Positions 51,671-61,725 of a stretch of 64,000 bases of DNA are shown here, in pieces. Positions within the stretch are counted from its first letter, which is position 1, and every line of letters starts with the position of its first letter. Made by a program: the position numbers and the translations under genes. Where the stretch lies: assembly GCA_902576335.1 (NCBI GenBank), contig CACGVC010000002.1:1-64000 (forward strand), written 5' to 3'. A model generated the notes under the pieces. That model ran no database searches, was not told the origin of the DNA, and saw only the letters and a program-made list of their open reading frames with translations. Source of the DNA: an uncultured Pelagibacteraceae bacterium (GTDB lineage Bacteria > Pseudomonadota > Alphaproteobacteria > Pelagibacterales > Pelagibacteraceae).

Positions 51671-52750
51671 ATGTATAAAAGAAATTTTACTAAAAGAGTA
51701 AAATCAATAAATTTTTTTAACAGAAGAAGAAATATTGGTTCATTACCTAGAATTTTTATATCATCCATATTGTTAATCACTCTTTTTTATGCAATGCCGA
51801 TAGTGGTGAACTTTGCCAATAATAAGAATACGGCTTTTCAAAATAAATCAAAAGCGGTTTTAGCTTATACCCTTAAGAATGGTGCCAGTGGAAATGAAAT
51901 CAATGACAAGATTTTAAATGAGCAAGATTTGTTAGTTGACATTTTTAGTCTAAATGATCTGGAAACTGACACAGTAAGATTAAACGCTTCTACCATAAAA
52001 CAGTTATTTGAAGACACAAATTACACCCTTAAAGACGTTAGAAAAACTAAACTAGTAAAACCAGTTGCTTTAACGTTATTACCAAATGAAATAAAAATGA
52101 TTGAAAGCACTTCTAAGAGAAAAGAATTTTTTATTCAGATTGTCCTTCCATTAATCTTGAAAGAAAATAGTAACATAAAGATTGATAGGAAAAGACTTTT
52201 TAGCATTATAAATAAAAGCAACAATACAGTTTTAGAAAAGAAGTGGCTTGAAAAAAAATATAAACAGTACGGAGTTCCCTCAAAAGATTTATCAACTCTT
52301 AAAATTAGAATGGATGAAGTTCCTGTTTCATTAGCATTAGCACAAGCTGCTAAGGAGACAGGCTGGGGAACATCAAGATTTGCCCAAGAAGGTAACGCAT
52401 TGTTTGGCCAGTGGACTTGGTCAGGTGAGGGCTTAAAACCAAAAGATGCTGACAAAAGTGAGGGACATAAAGTAATGAAGTTCAATGTTCTTCAAGCATC
52501 TGTTAGAGCATATCAAAGAAATCTTAATACACATTCAACTTACAAAGATTTTAGACAAGAGAGAGCCAAATTAAGAGATAAAGGAGAACCTTTGGATAGC
52601 ATGATACTTTCAAAATTTTTGAACAAATATGCAGAAACAGGTGATCAATATGTTGAAGTTTTACAAAAAATTATAAAACAAAACAATCTACAAGATTTTG
52701 ATGATGCTAAATTGCTCCCTTCAAGTATAGAATTAGAAAGCTTAATCTAG
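51671..52750 (+). CDS. Bax-like glucosaminidase-domain protein
   Basis: PVSLALAQAAKETGWGTSRFAQEGNALFGQWTW. Confidence 0.85.
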   Translation: MYKRNFTKRVKSINFFNRRRNIGSLPRIFISSILLITLFYAMPIVVNFANNKNTAFQNKSKAVLAYTLKNGASGNEINDKILNEQDLLVDIFSLNDLETDTVRLNASTIKQLFEDTNYTLKDVRKTKLVKPVALTLLPNEIKMIESTSKRKEFFIQIVLPLILKENSNIKIDRKRLFSIINKSNNTVLEKKWLEKKYKQYGVPSKDLSTLKIRMDEVPVSLALAQAAKETGWGTSRFAQEGNALFGQWTWSGEGLKPKDADKSEGHKVMKFNVLQASVRAYQRNLNTHSTYKDFRQERAKLRDKGEPLDSMILSKFLNKYAETGDQYVEVLQKIIKQNNLQDFDDAKLLPSSIELESLI

Positions 52751-53802
52751 TTCTCGCTTACAATAAATTGAGTTCCAAACCATCGCCACTTACCATTATC
52801 CATTAGCGAACAATTAATTCTTCCTCTTCTTGGTATAAATGGATCTTCAAAATTTACTATAAGTTTATTGATATCAAATTTTAAATTTGGTTTTTTCCAT
52901 TTACCACCATCATTAGAATAACAATTAATATTCTTTATATTTTTTTGTTCATTAAAAAATTCAACTACCATTTGTGGGGGATTGTTATTTTTATTTATTT
53001 TTTTTTCCTCTGGCTTTAGAGATCTATACTCAAGTGGTAAATAATTAATTATAGATTTAAACCTTTTTAATTCACCATATTTTTCATTTATTGGAAACCT
53101 TGGTAATTCAAATTTATCTTTATTCACATCAATAATTCCAGAATGTTGTCCAAAAGCTATTTTAAAATTTTTAGCTATGTATTGTTTCATAAAAAGAGAA
53201 TATTCGCCAAATGGATATGAAAATATTTCAGGAATATATCCTAATTTATTTTTGAAAATTTTTGATGCAAGCTCTATATCATCAATAAATTCTTCCTCGC
53301 TTTTATCAATTAGGTAGTCATGTGAATGAGAATGATGGCCAATATAACCAAATTCAGATTTGTCAATTTCAATTATCTCATCCCAAGTCATATAACCATT
53401 TTTACCGACCGGTTCTGTAGATACGAATAAAATAAATGGAATGTTATTTTCCTTTAAATATGGCCAAGCATTATCATAGAAAGACTTGAAACCATCATCT
53501 ATTGTTATCAAAATTTTCTTCTTATTTTTTGGTTTTTTAAATTCTTTTATAAAAAATTTTGGATTATAAAATTCATAATCAAGTTCTTTAATTATTTTTA
53601 TGTGTTTTTGAAAAATATCCATTTTGATATTTGTTGAAGGATACTTATTTTCGTTAAATCTATGATACATTATCGATAAAATACCATTATCTTTTGCATA
53701 ATATTTGGTATTGTTTTCCTCAGAATTAGAATTATTAAAAATAAATAATTGAATTATGACAAAGCTAATAATAGATGCGGCCAATGATAAAGTTTTTTTC
53801 AT
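52747..53802 (-). CDS. Secreted polysaccharide deacetylase (NodB domain)
   Basis: ILITIDDGFKSFYDNAWPYLKENNIPFILFVST; GHHSHSH; FSYPFGEY; start taken at MKKTLSLAA. Confidence 0.87.
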   Translation of the reverse strand: MKKTLSLAASIISFVIIQLFIFNNSNSEENNTKYYAKDNGILSIMYHRFNENKYPSTNIKMDIFQKHIKIIKELDYEFYNPKFFIKEFKKPKNKKKILITIDDGFKSFYDNAWPYLKENNIPFILFVSTEPVGKNGYMTWDEIIEIDKSEFGYIGHHSHSHDYLIDKSEEEFIDDIELASKIFKNKLGYIPEIFSYPFGEYSLFMKQYIAKNFKIAFGQHSGIIDVNKDKFELPRFPINEKYGELKRFKSIINYLPLEYRSLKPEEKKINKNNNPPQMVVEFFNEQKNIKNINCYSNDGGKWKKPNLKFDINKLIVNFEDPFIPRRGRINCSLMDNGKWRWFGTQFIVSEN

Positions 53803-54142
53803 GATTATTGTTAATGGTAACAATTATAATGTTAGCCATGAAAATAGCAAAAAAAATTATGAGAGATTAATAATACTTTTAAACGATTTTTTAATGTCAA
53901 AAAATTTAGATTTAAAAAAAATTTCAGATATATATATAAATAGGGGACCTGGCAGTTTTGCGGGTATCAGAAATTCATTATCAGTCGTCAAGGCTATTCA
54001 TTTAGTTAATAAAATTGATTATTACTGTTTTAGTTTCGGAGATTTTAATGGAGAAAAACACATAAAATATGAATTTATCCCAGATTTATGTAAGAAATTT
54101 AAAGTTGAAAAAAATTTGATTAATCCCATCTATTCGGGTTAA
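53756..54142 (+). CDS. tsaB: Short TsaB-like tRNA threonylcarbamoyladenosine protein
   Basis: INRGPGSFAGIRNSLSVVKAIH motif; only 128 aa. Confidence 0.72.
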   Translation: MTKLIIDAANDKVFFMIIVNGNNYNVSHENSKKNYERLIILLNDFLMSKNLDLKKISDIYINRGPGSFAGIRNSLSVVKAIHLVNKIDYYCFSFGDFNGEKHIKYEFIPDLCKKFKVEKNLINPIYSG

Positions 54143-54150
54143 AAATACGT

Positions 54151-54582
54151 ATGTCAGAAACAATTGAACAAAAATGTCAATCTCAAGGAGTAAAACTCAC
54201 TGATCAAAGACGAATAATTGCTAAGGTTATTTCTGAGTCAAAAAAAGCCTATGGTGAATCTGATCATCCGGATGTTGATGAGCTGTATAATAGAGTTTCA
54301 AAAATTGATCCTAAAATTAGCATCGCAACAGTATATAGAACTGTAAAACTTTTTGAAGAAGCTGGAATTCTGACAAAACACGATTTTAAGGGTGGCAAGG
54401 CAAGATATGAAATAAATGATGATCATAATCATTTAATTGATATTAAAACTGGTGATATTATTGAGTTTGTTGATGAAGAGATAGAAGAACTCCAAAAAAA
54501 AATTGCAAGCAAATATGGATATAAATTAGTTGACCACAAGCTGGAACTTTATGGTGTCAAAGTAGATAAAAAAAATGAATAA
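54151..54582 (+). CDS. fur: Fur-family transcriptional regulator
   Basis: KLTDQRRIIAKVI...HPDVDELYNRVSKIDPKISIATVYRTVKLFEEAGIL. Confidence 0.93.
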   Translation: MSETIEQKCQSQGVKLTDQRRIIAKVISESKKAYGESDHPDVDELYNRVSKIDPKISIATVYRTVKLFEEAGILTKHDFKGGKARYEINDDHNHLIDIKTGDIIEFVDEEIEELQKKIASKYGYKLVDHKLELYGVKVDKKNE

Positions 54583-55903
54583 AAAAATATTCGCCAAAAC
54601 ATTTGGTTGCCAAATGAACGAGTATGACACTAATCGAATAATTGATACTGTAAAAAAGATAGGATTTACAAAAACTGAAAATCTCGACGATACAAATTGT
54701 TTTTTACTAAACACTTGCCACATAAGAGATAAGGCAAAAGAAAAAGTTTATCATGAGATAGGTAGAGTAAAAAAAAGATTTAGATTAAAAAAAAAACCTT
54801 TTGTCATAGTTACCGGATGTGTTGCTCAAGCAGAAAACGAGGAGATGTTAAAAAGAGAACCTTTTATTGATCTAGTTATTGGTCCTCAAGCATACCATAA
54901 AATAAATGACAAGATTGAGGAATATTTAGATAATCAGAGGAGATTGGATGAAACTGATTTTGATGCTGTTTCAAAGTTCAATTATTTGGATAAAATAAAA
55001 AACTCATCCACAAAAATATCCTCTTTTTTAACCATACAAGAAGGCTGTGATAAGTTTTGTCACTTTTGTGTTGTTCCTTATACAAGAGGTCCTGAATATT
55101 CCAGACCATTTAATAAAATAGTTAATGAGGCCAAAATCCTTGCAGGAAATGGAGTTAGAGAGATTACTTTACTAGGACAGAATGTTAACGCTTACAATAA
55201 TGAAAATTATAAGTTGTCTAATTTGATTTTAGAAATAGAAAAAATTCCTGAAATTTTAAGAATTAGATATACAACCTCACATCCAATTGACATGAGTGAT
55301 GATTTAATTGACTTATATGGGACCTCGAAAAAATTAATGCCTCTTGTTCATTTACCAGTCCAAAGCGGTTCAAATAAAATTTTAAAGTTGATGAATAGAA
55401 ATCACAATATTGAATATTATCTTCAAATTTACGAAAAAATAATTAAAAAAAATTCCTCTGCTAAATTTTCTAGTGATTTTATAATTGGTTACCCTGGTGA
55501 GGAAGAGAGTGATTTTAATTCAACACTTGATCTTATAAAAAAGATAAAATTTATAAATTCTTTTTCTTTTGTATTTAGTCCAAGACCAGGCACAAAAGCC
55601 TCTCATCTATCATTAATTGATCGAAAGTTGAGTAATGAAAGACTAAAAATTGTTCAAAAAGAATTATTTAATTTTCAAAAAAAAATGAATAGATCTTTGG
55701 AAGGTAACGTAATAGAGGTGTTAGTGGAAAATAGAGTGTCTGAAAGTGCAAAGTATTTTGGCAGAACTGGTTATATGACTTCAGTAATATTTGATGGTAA
55801 AGATGAGGATATAGGAAAGCTTGTAAAAGTTAAAATTAACAGTAGTAATCAAAATACACTTTTTGGTGAAACTTTAGAAATTTCAAAATTGAGAGTTGCA
55901 TAA
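54575..55903 (+). CDS. miaB: tRNA methylthiotransferase MiaB
   Basis: KTFGCQMNEYDT; radical SAM CDKFCHFCVVPYTRGPE. Confidence 0.98.
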   Translation: MNKKIFAKTFGCQMNEYDTNRIIDTVKKIGFTKTENLDDTNCFLLNTCHIRDKAKEKVYHEIGRVKKRFRLKKKPFVIVTGCVAQAENEEMLKREPFIDLVIGPQAYHKINDKIEEYLDNQRRLDETDFDAVSKFNYLDKIKNSSTKISSFLTIQEGCDKFCHFCVVPYTRGPEYSRPFNKIVNEAKILAGNGVREITLLGQNVNAYNNENYKLSNLILEIEKIPEILRIRYTTSHPIDMSDDLIDLYGTSKKLMPLVHLPVQSGSNKILKLMNRNHNIEYYLQIYEKIIKKNSSAKFSSDFIIGYPGEEESDFNSTLDLIKKIKFINSFSFVFSPRPGTKASHLSLIDRKLSNERLKIVQKELFNFQKKMNRSLEGNVIEVLVENRVSESAKYFGRTGYMTSVIFDGKDEDIGKLVKVKINSSNQNTLFGETLEISKLRVA

Positions 55904-55905
55904 AT

Positions 55906-56910
55906 TTGAATAATTTAATTAAAAAAGACACCCAAGCACTTTTAAAATTTGTTTACTCAGACAATAACTCATTAAGTGTGATATTTAGTGATAATAATCT
56001 TCTAATGGGCATTGTAGGTGAATTTAACAAAAATTTAAAAGAATTAGAGAAAATTACTGGAGCAAGTTTGTATTCCAGAGGAAATTCAATACTTATTAAG
56101 TCTTCTGAAGAAAAAAATGAAATTGTTAAAAACGCTATTCAATTTTTAGCAAACCAATTTTTGAATAATGGAAATATTGAAAACAAAGATATCTTATCAT
56201 CTGTGGACCAATTTATGATTAATGAAAAAGTTAAAAACTCAAATATCACTGATATTATTAAAACACCTAAAAAATCGATTATTCCAAGATCTGAAAAACA
56301 AAAAAGATATGTTAGAGCTTTAAGGGAAAGTGAAATAGTCATTTCTGCTGGTCCAGCAGGAACAGGAAAAACTTTTCTTGCTGTCGCTGTTGGCCTTACT
56401 ATGCTTTTAGAAAAAAAGATTGAGAGAATAATTCTATCAAGACCTGCTGTTGAGGCGGGTGAAAGATTGGGCTTTTTACCAGGAGATATGAAAGAAAAAG
56501 TGGATCCATATTTAAGACCTCTGTACGACTCACTTTACGATTTATTTCATTTTGAAAAAATTCAAAGGATGATTGAAATAGGAGATATTGAGATTGCTCC
56601 TCTGGCGTTTATGAGAGGTAGAACTCTTAAAAATTCTTTTGCAATTCTTGATGAAGCTCAGAATGCAACAGACACTCAGATTAAAATGTTCTTAACAAGA
56701 ATTGGCGAAAACTCAAAAATAGTAGTTAATGGTGATCCCTCACAGATAGACCTTCCAAATAAACATATGTCAGGTTTGGACAGAGCTAAGAAATTATTAT
56801 CCCATTTAGATGAAATTAAAGTTATAGATTTTGATCATTCAGATGTTGTTAGACATCCTCTAGTATCAAAAATTGTAAAAGCATATTCAAGTGACAATGA
56901 TCAAGGTTAA
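55906..56910 (+). CDS. PhoH-family ATPase
   Basis: SAGPAGTGKTFLAVAVG; LSRPAVEAGERLGFLPGD; TTG start; upstream of ybeY. Confidence 0.95.
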   Translation: MNNLIKKDTQALLKFVYSDNNSLSVIFSDNNLLMGIVGEFNKNLKELEKITGASLYSRGNSILIKSSEEKNEIVKNAIQFLANQFLNNGNIENKDILSSVDQFMINEKVKNSNITDIIKTPKKSIIPRSEKQKRYVRALRESEIVISAGPAGTGKTFLAVAVGLTMLLEKKIERIILSRPAVEAGERLGFLPGDMKEKVDPYLRPLYDSLYDLFHFEKIQRMIEIGDIEIAPLAFMRGRTLKNSFAILDEAQNATDTQIKMFLTRIGENSKIVVNGDPSQIDLPNKHMSGLDRAKKLLSHLDEIKVIDFDHSDVVRHPLVSKIVKAYSSDNDQG

Positions 56911-57358
56911 TGTCCTCACCGAGGAAAAATCTTGGTCAAAAAAAATTAAGAAAAAGGAATTTTTTTTTAACCAACTATGCAGACATTTTCCAAAAAAATT
57001 TAAATTTATAAATAAAAGAGTTTATTTAACATTATTACTTTCTAACAATAGCAATATTAAAAGATTAAATAAAAAATTTAGAAAAAAAGATAAACATACA
57101 GATGTGCTATCTTTTCCATTTCAAAAAAAATTAAAAAACTTCAAAGAAGTTTACTTGGGAGATGTTATTATAAGTTTTAATTATATGAATAAACCTAAAA
57201 ATATAAATAATTATGATTTTAAAGAAAAAGTTACAAAAATTTTTATTCATGGTTTTTTACACTTACTAAATTTTAATCATATAAAAGCAAAGGAATATCA
57301 GATAATGTTTCGCGAAGAACAAAAAATATTTAGATCAGTTAAAAAAACTTTAATTTAA
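56891..57358 (+). CDS. ybeY: Endoribonuclease YbeY
   Basis: DKHTDVLSFPF; HGFLHLLNFNH. Confidence 0.93.
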   Translation: MTMIKVNVLTEEKSWSKKIKKKEFFFNQLCRHFPKKFKFINKRVYLTLLLSNNSNIKRLNKKFRKKDKHTDVLSFPFQKKLKNFKEVYLGDVIISFNYMNKPKNINNYDFKEKVTKIFIHGFLHLLNFNHIKAKEYQIMFREEQKIFRSVKKTLI

Positions 57359-57359
57359 G

Positions 57360-58904
57360 TTGAATAAAAAATTTTTAATAGAAATATTACTTTTATTAAT
57401 CTTAGGAGGATTAACGTCTTTAAGTCTTCCACCTTTAAATTATTTCTTTGTAAATTTTTTCACATTGAGTATTTTATTTATTTTTCTATTTAAGAAACTT
57501 AATGATCAAAAGAATGGAAAATTTTTTTTTCTTTATGGTTGGATATTTGGTTTAAGTTATTTTTTAAGCAATTTATATTGGATAACCATATCACTTACTT
57601 TTGATCCAAATTTTAAATTTTTAATACCGGTTGCTTTAATTCTCATTCCGTCTTTTTTGGGTCTATTCTATGGGTTAGCAACATTTATTTTTTATAAATT
57701 TAGATTAAAAAGATTGTTAAGTTCTTTTTTTCTATTTTCTCTTGTTTTTGGATTGGTCGAATTTTTAAGAGGAAATATTCTTACGGGTTTTCCTTGGAAC
57801 TTATTTATTTACAGTCTTTCGGAGAAACTAAATTTTATAAGTTTTGCATCCATTATTGGAACATACGCACTAAATCTCTTAATAATTAGTTTTTTTTCTG
57901 CACCTGCAATTTATATTTTAAAAAAATCAAAAATTGAAAGTTTTATTTCTATTATAATTTTATTAATTCCAATATTATTTTTATTTTATGGAAAATCATA
58001 TAAGCAAAGTTTTTTGAATGAAAAAATTGTAAAAAATCCTTATTTGATAAGGATAATTGGATCAAATATAAGTTTAGAAAGATTTTACATTAATAATCAA
58101 ACAGAAAACATCATTAATGAGTTGGTAAATTTAAGTTCACCTGAACCTTATAAAAAAACTTTTTTTTTGTGGCCAGAAGGAATCATACCAAATACGTATC
58201 TAGATGAATTAAAGTTATATGAGAGTTTATTTACTGAAAACTTTAATGAAAATCATTTAATTGGACTCGGTATTTCCAGTAGATCATTAATAAACGAAAA
58301 TTATAAGTATTTTAATTCACTCTCAATTATTGATGATAAATTAAACTTAGTTCAAAATTACAATAAAATAAATTTGGTTCCTTTTGGTGAATTTCTTCCA
58401 TTTGAAAATTTGCTTAATAAAATTGGTCTAAAAACAATTACAAATAACATTGGATCTTTTACAAAGGGAGACGAAAGAAAAATTATCAATATAAAAAATA
58501 ACTTTCAAGAGCTCAAATTTTTACCATTAATTTGTTATGAAATAATTTATAGTGGAAATCTGACAAAAGATAATGACTACGATTTTATAATAAATATATC
58601 AGAAGATGGATGGTTTGGTAAATCTGTCGGCCCTAAGCAACACTTCTCTCACAGTATATTCAGAGCTATTGAAACTGGGAAATATGTCTTAAGATCAGCA
58701 AATAATGGTATGACAGCAATAATTAACCCACTAGGAGAGATTGAAAAAAAAATTGATTATAACAAAGATGGTTTTATTGATTTTGAAAAAAGAAGAGACT
58801 TTAATCCAACTATATTTTCTTTATATGGAAACAAAATATTTATCTTATTAATTTTGTTGTATATTTTATTAATTTTTTCATTTAATAGGATCAAAGATGA
58901 GTAA
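57360..58904 (+). CDS. lnt: Apolipoprotein N-acyltransferase
   Basis: TM segments plus nitrilase domain; [31 protein letters not shown]. Confidence 0.94.
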   Translation: MNKKFLIEILLLLILGGLTSLSLPPLNYFFVNFFTLSILFIFLFKKLNDQKNGKFFFLYGWIFGLSYFLSNLYWITISLTFDPNFKFLIPVALILIPSFLGLFYGLATFIFYKFRLKRLLSSFFLFSLVFGLVEFLRGNILTGFPWNLFIYSLSEKLNFISFASIIGTYALNLLIISFFSAPAIYILKKSKIESFISIIILLIPILFLFYGKSYKQSFLNEKIVKNPYLIRIIGSNISLERFYINNQTENIINELVNLSSPEPYKKTFFLWPEGIIPNTYLDELKLYESLFTENFNENHLIGLGISSRSLINENYKYFNSLSIIDDKLNLVQNYNKINLVPFGEFLPFENLLNKIGLKTITNNIGSFTKGDERKIINIKNNFQELKFLPLICYEIIYSGNLTKDNDYDFIINISEDGWFGKSVGPKQHFSHSIFRAIETGKYVLRSANNGMTAIINPLGEIEKKIDYNKDGFIDFEKRRDFNPTIFSLYGNKIFILLILLYILLIFSFNRIKDE

Positions 58905-60066
58905 TTTAAAAAATTTTCTTTTTACTAGCGAGTCTGTTTCTGAGGGACATCCAGACAAAGTTTCCGATAGAATATCTGATATGGTTGTAGATACTTATTT
59001 ATCAAAAGATCCCTATGCAAGAGTTGCTTGTGAAACTCTTACAACCACTAATAAGGTTGTTTTAGCCGGAGAGGTAAGAGGACCAGAAATTAATAAAGAA
59101 GATCTTATAAAAAATGTTAGGGATTGCATTAAAGATATTGGTTATGATCAAGAAGGTTTTACTTGGAAAGAAGCTACAAAAATAGAGTCTCATCTTCATT
59201 CACAATCTTCAGATATTGCGATGGGAGTAGATTCTAAGGGAAATAAAGATGAAGGAGCTGGAGATCAAGGAATAATGTTTGGATATGCGTGCGATGAAAC
59301 TGGTGCTTTAATGCCAGCACCGATTTATTACTCACATAAAATTTTAAGATTAATGGCCGAGGACAGGAAATCTGGAAAGTTGAAAAATATTGAGCCGGAC
59401 TCTAAAAGCCAAGTCACATTTCAATATTTAAATGGAAAACCTGCAAAAGTTAAGTCAGTGGTTATTTCTTCTCAACACTCAGCTGATGTGAGTCAAGAAC
59501 AAGTTAGAGAAATATTAAGACCATATATGCTAAAAACGATTCCAAAAGAATTTTTGAGAGATTTTGAAGATGATGAGTTTTATGTAAATCCAACTGGTAA
59601 TTTTGTTATTGGAGGCCCTGACGGTGATTGTGGATTAACTGGAAGAAAAATTATTGTAGATACATACGGTGGAGCTGCACCTCATGGTGGTGGAGCGTTT
59701 TCTGGAAAAGACCCAACAAAGGTTGATAGATCAGCTGCTTATGTTGCAAGATATATAGCAAAAAATATTGTCGCCTCAAAAGTTGCTGAAAAATGTTTAA
59801 TCCAGCTAGCATATGCGATTGGAGTTTCAAAACCTTTATCAATTTATGTAAATCTTTTTGATGATGATTTAGATAAAAACAAGTTCGTAACAGAAAGAAT
59901 CAAAGAAAATTTTGACTTGAGTCCTAGAGGTATTAGAGAAATGCTAGGTTTGAATAAAGCTATTTATCAAAAAACAGCTGCCTATGGTCATTTTGGAAGA
60001 ACTCCTGAAAAAGATGGAGCTTTTTCTTGGGAAAATACTGATAAAACTACTGTTTTTACTAAATAG
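58897..60066 (+). CDS. metK: S-adenosylmethionine synthetase
   Basis: [32 protein letters not shown]. Confidence 0.98.
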   Translation: MSNLKNFLFTSESVSEGHPDKVSDRISDMVVDTYLSKDPYARVACETLTTTNKVVLAGEVRGPEINKEDLIKNVRDCIKDIGYDQEGFTWKEATKIESHLHSQSSDIAMGVDSKGNKDEGAGDQGIMFGYACDETGALMPAPIYYSHKILRLMAEDRKSGKLKNIEPDSKSQVTFQYLNGKPAKVKSVVISSQHSADVSQEQVREILRPYMLKTIPKEFLRDFEDDEFYVNPTGNFVIGGPDGDCGLTGRKIIVDTYGGAAPHGGGAFSGKDPTKVDRSAAYVARYIAKNIVASKVAEKCLIQLAYAIGVSKPLSIYVNLFDDDLDKNKFVTERIKENFDLSPRGIREMLGLNKAIYQKTAAYGHFGRTPEKDGAFSWENTDKTTVFTK

Positions 60067-60121
60067 TTTTTATTGAATAATTAAAAAACTTTAATATATT
60101 TCGATTACATTCTCGATTTCT

Positions 60122-60148
60122 AAAATGGGCCTTGGCCCATTTTTTTTT
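60122..60148 (+). terminator. Intrinsic terminator / possible attenuator between metK and nusA
   Basis: AAAATGGGC-cttg-GCCCATTTT followed by T tract; T tract abuts the GGAG ribosome-binding site of nusA. Confidence 0.85.
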
Positions 60149-60161
60149 GGAGATTACAATA

Positions 60162-61715
60162 ATGTTAAATAAAAGAGCTGATAAACTAGAATTGTTAAGA
60201 ATAGCTGAAGCGGTAGCTTTAGAAAAGGCTATTGATAAAGAGCTAATTATCAATTCAATGGAAACTGGAATAGCAAAAGCTGCTAAATCTAAGTTTGGTC
60301 AAGATAATGAGATCAAAGTTTCTATTAATAGAGAAAATGGAGATATAGAGATTTTTAGAAAACTAATAATTTCTGAAAATCCCGAAAATTCAAATACAGA
60401 GATTAAACTGAAAGATGCTATTGTTTTAAATCAACAAAATAAAGATAAAAAAATTGGTGATGAGATTCTACAACCACTTCCAGCATTCGATTTTGGAAGA
60501 ATTGCTGCTCAAACCGCTAAACAAGTTATCAGTTTTAATGTTAGAGAAGCAGAAAGAGAGAGACAATTTAATGATTTTAAAGACAAACAAGACTCAATTT
60601 TAAGCGGGATAGTAAAAAGACTTGAATTTGGAAATGTTATAGTTGATCTTGGAAGAACAGAGGCAATTATTCAAAAAAATGAACTCATTCCAAGAGAGAA
60701 TATAAAAGCCGGCGATAGAATTAAAGCATATTGTTATGATGTTAGAAGAGAAAACAAGGGTCAACAAATATTTTTATCTAGAGCCCATCCAAAATTTATG
60801 GAAAAGCTTTTTGTACAGGAAGTGCCTGAAATTTATGATGGATTGATTGAAATTAAATCGTCTTCTAGAGATCCCGGAAGTAGAGCAAAGATTTGTGTAA
60901 AAGCAATAGATACTTCGCTGGATCCTGTGGGTGCTTGTGTTGGAATGAGAGGTTCAAGAGTCCAGGCAGTTGTTAATGAATTACAGGGTGAGAAAATTGA
61001 TATTGTTAATTGGTCAGAGGATCCTGCAATTTTAGTTTCTAATGCGCTATCTCCTGCTGAAGTACAACGAGTAAATGTTGATATTGAGAGAAAAAAGTTG
61101 GATGTAATTTTAACTGAAGAAAATCTCAGTAAAGCGATAGGTCGTAGAGGACAAAATGTCAGGCTCGCAACAAAACTATTAAATTACGAAATTAACATAA
61201 TGACAGATCAAGAGGACTCAGAGAGAAGACAACAAGAGTTTAAAGAAAAGACAGAAAATTTTGTTAAAAATTTAGAGCTAGATGAAACTCTTGGTCAGTT
61301 ACTGGTTGCAGAAGGTTTTTCAACTATTGATGATATTAAAGACAGTTCTTTAGATAATTTTAAGAATATAGAGGGGATTGAAGAAGATACAGCTAAAGCT
61401 TTGATTGAAAGAGCAAAAGAATTTTATGAGAAAGATCAAGAGGATATTTCACAAAGAATTAAAGATCTCGGGATATCAGATGATTTGATTAACTTGAAGG
61501 GCTTAACACCTGGGATGTTGTTAACTTTGGGTGAGCAAAAAATTTTAAAACTTGAGGATTTTGCCGATTTAGCATCGGATGAATTAACTGGAGGCTTTGA
61601 TGTTGTAAAAGGTGAAAAAATAAGGATACAAGGATATTTAGAGGATTTTGCATTGTCAAAAGTTGAGGCTGACGAACTAATTATGTCAGCTAGAAACATA
61701 GTTTACAAAGATTGA
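60162..61715 (+). CDS. nusA: Transcription termination/antitermination protein NusA
   Basis: S1/KH regions (KAIGRRGQNVRLATKLL); start taken at MLNKRADKLELL. Confidence 0.97.
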   Translation: MLNKRADKLELLRIAEAVALEKAIDKELIINSMETGIAKAAKSKFGQDNEIKVSINRENGDIEIFRKLIISENPENSNTEIKLKDAIVLNQQNKDKKIGDEILQPLPAFDFGRIAAQTAKQVISFNVREAERERQFNDFKDKQDSILSGIVKRLEFGNVIVDLGRTEAIIQKNELIPRENIKAGDRIKAYCYDVRRENKGQQIFLSRAHPKFMEKLFVQEVPEIYDGLIEIKSSSRDPGSRAKICVKAIDTSLDPVGACVGMRGSRVQAVVNELQGEKIDIVNWSEDPAILVSNALSPAEVQRVNVDIERKKLDVILTEENLSKAIGRRGQNVRLATKLLNYEINIMTDQEDSERRQQEFKEKTENFVKNLELDETLGQLLVAEGFSTIDDIKDSSLDNFKNIEGIEEDTAKALIERAKEFYEKDQEDISQRIKDLGISDDLINLKGLTPGMLLTLGEQKILKLEDFADLASDELTGGFDVVKGEKIRIQGYLEDFALSKVEADELIMSARNIVYKD

Positions 61716-61725
61716 GAGATGAGTA

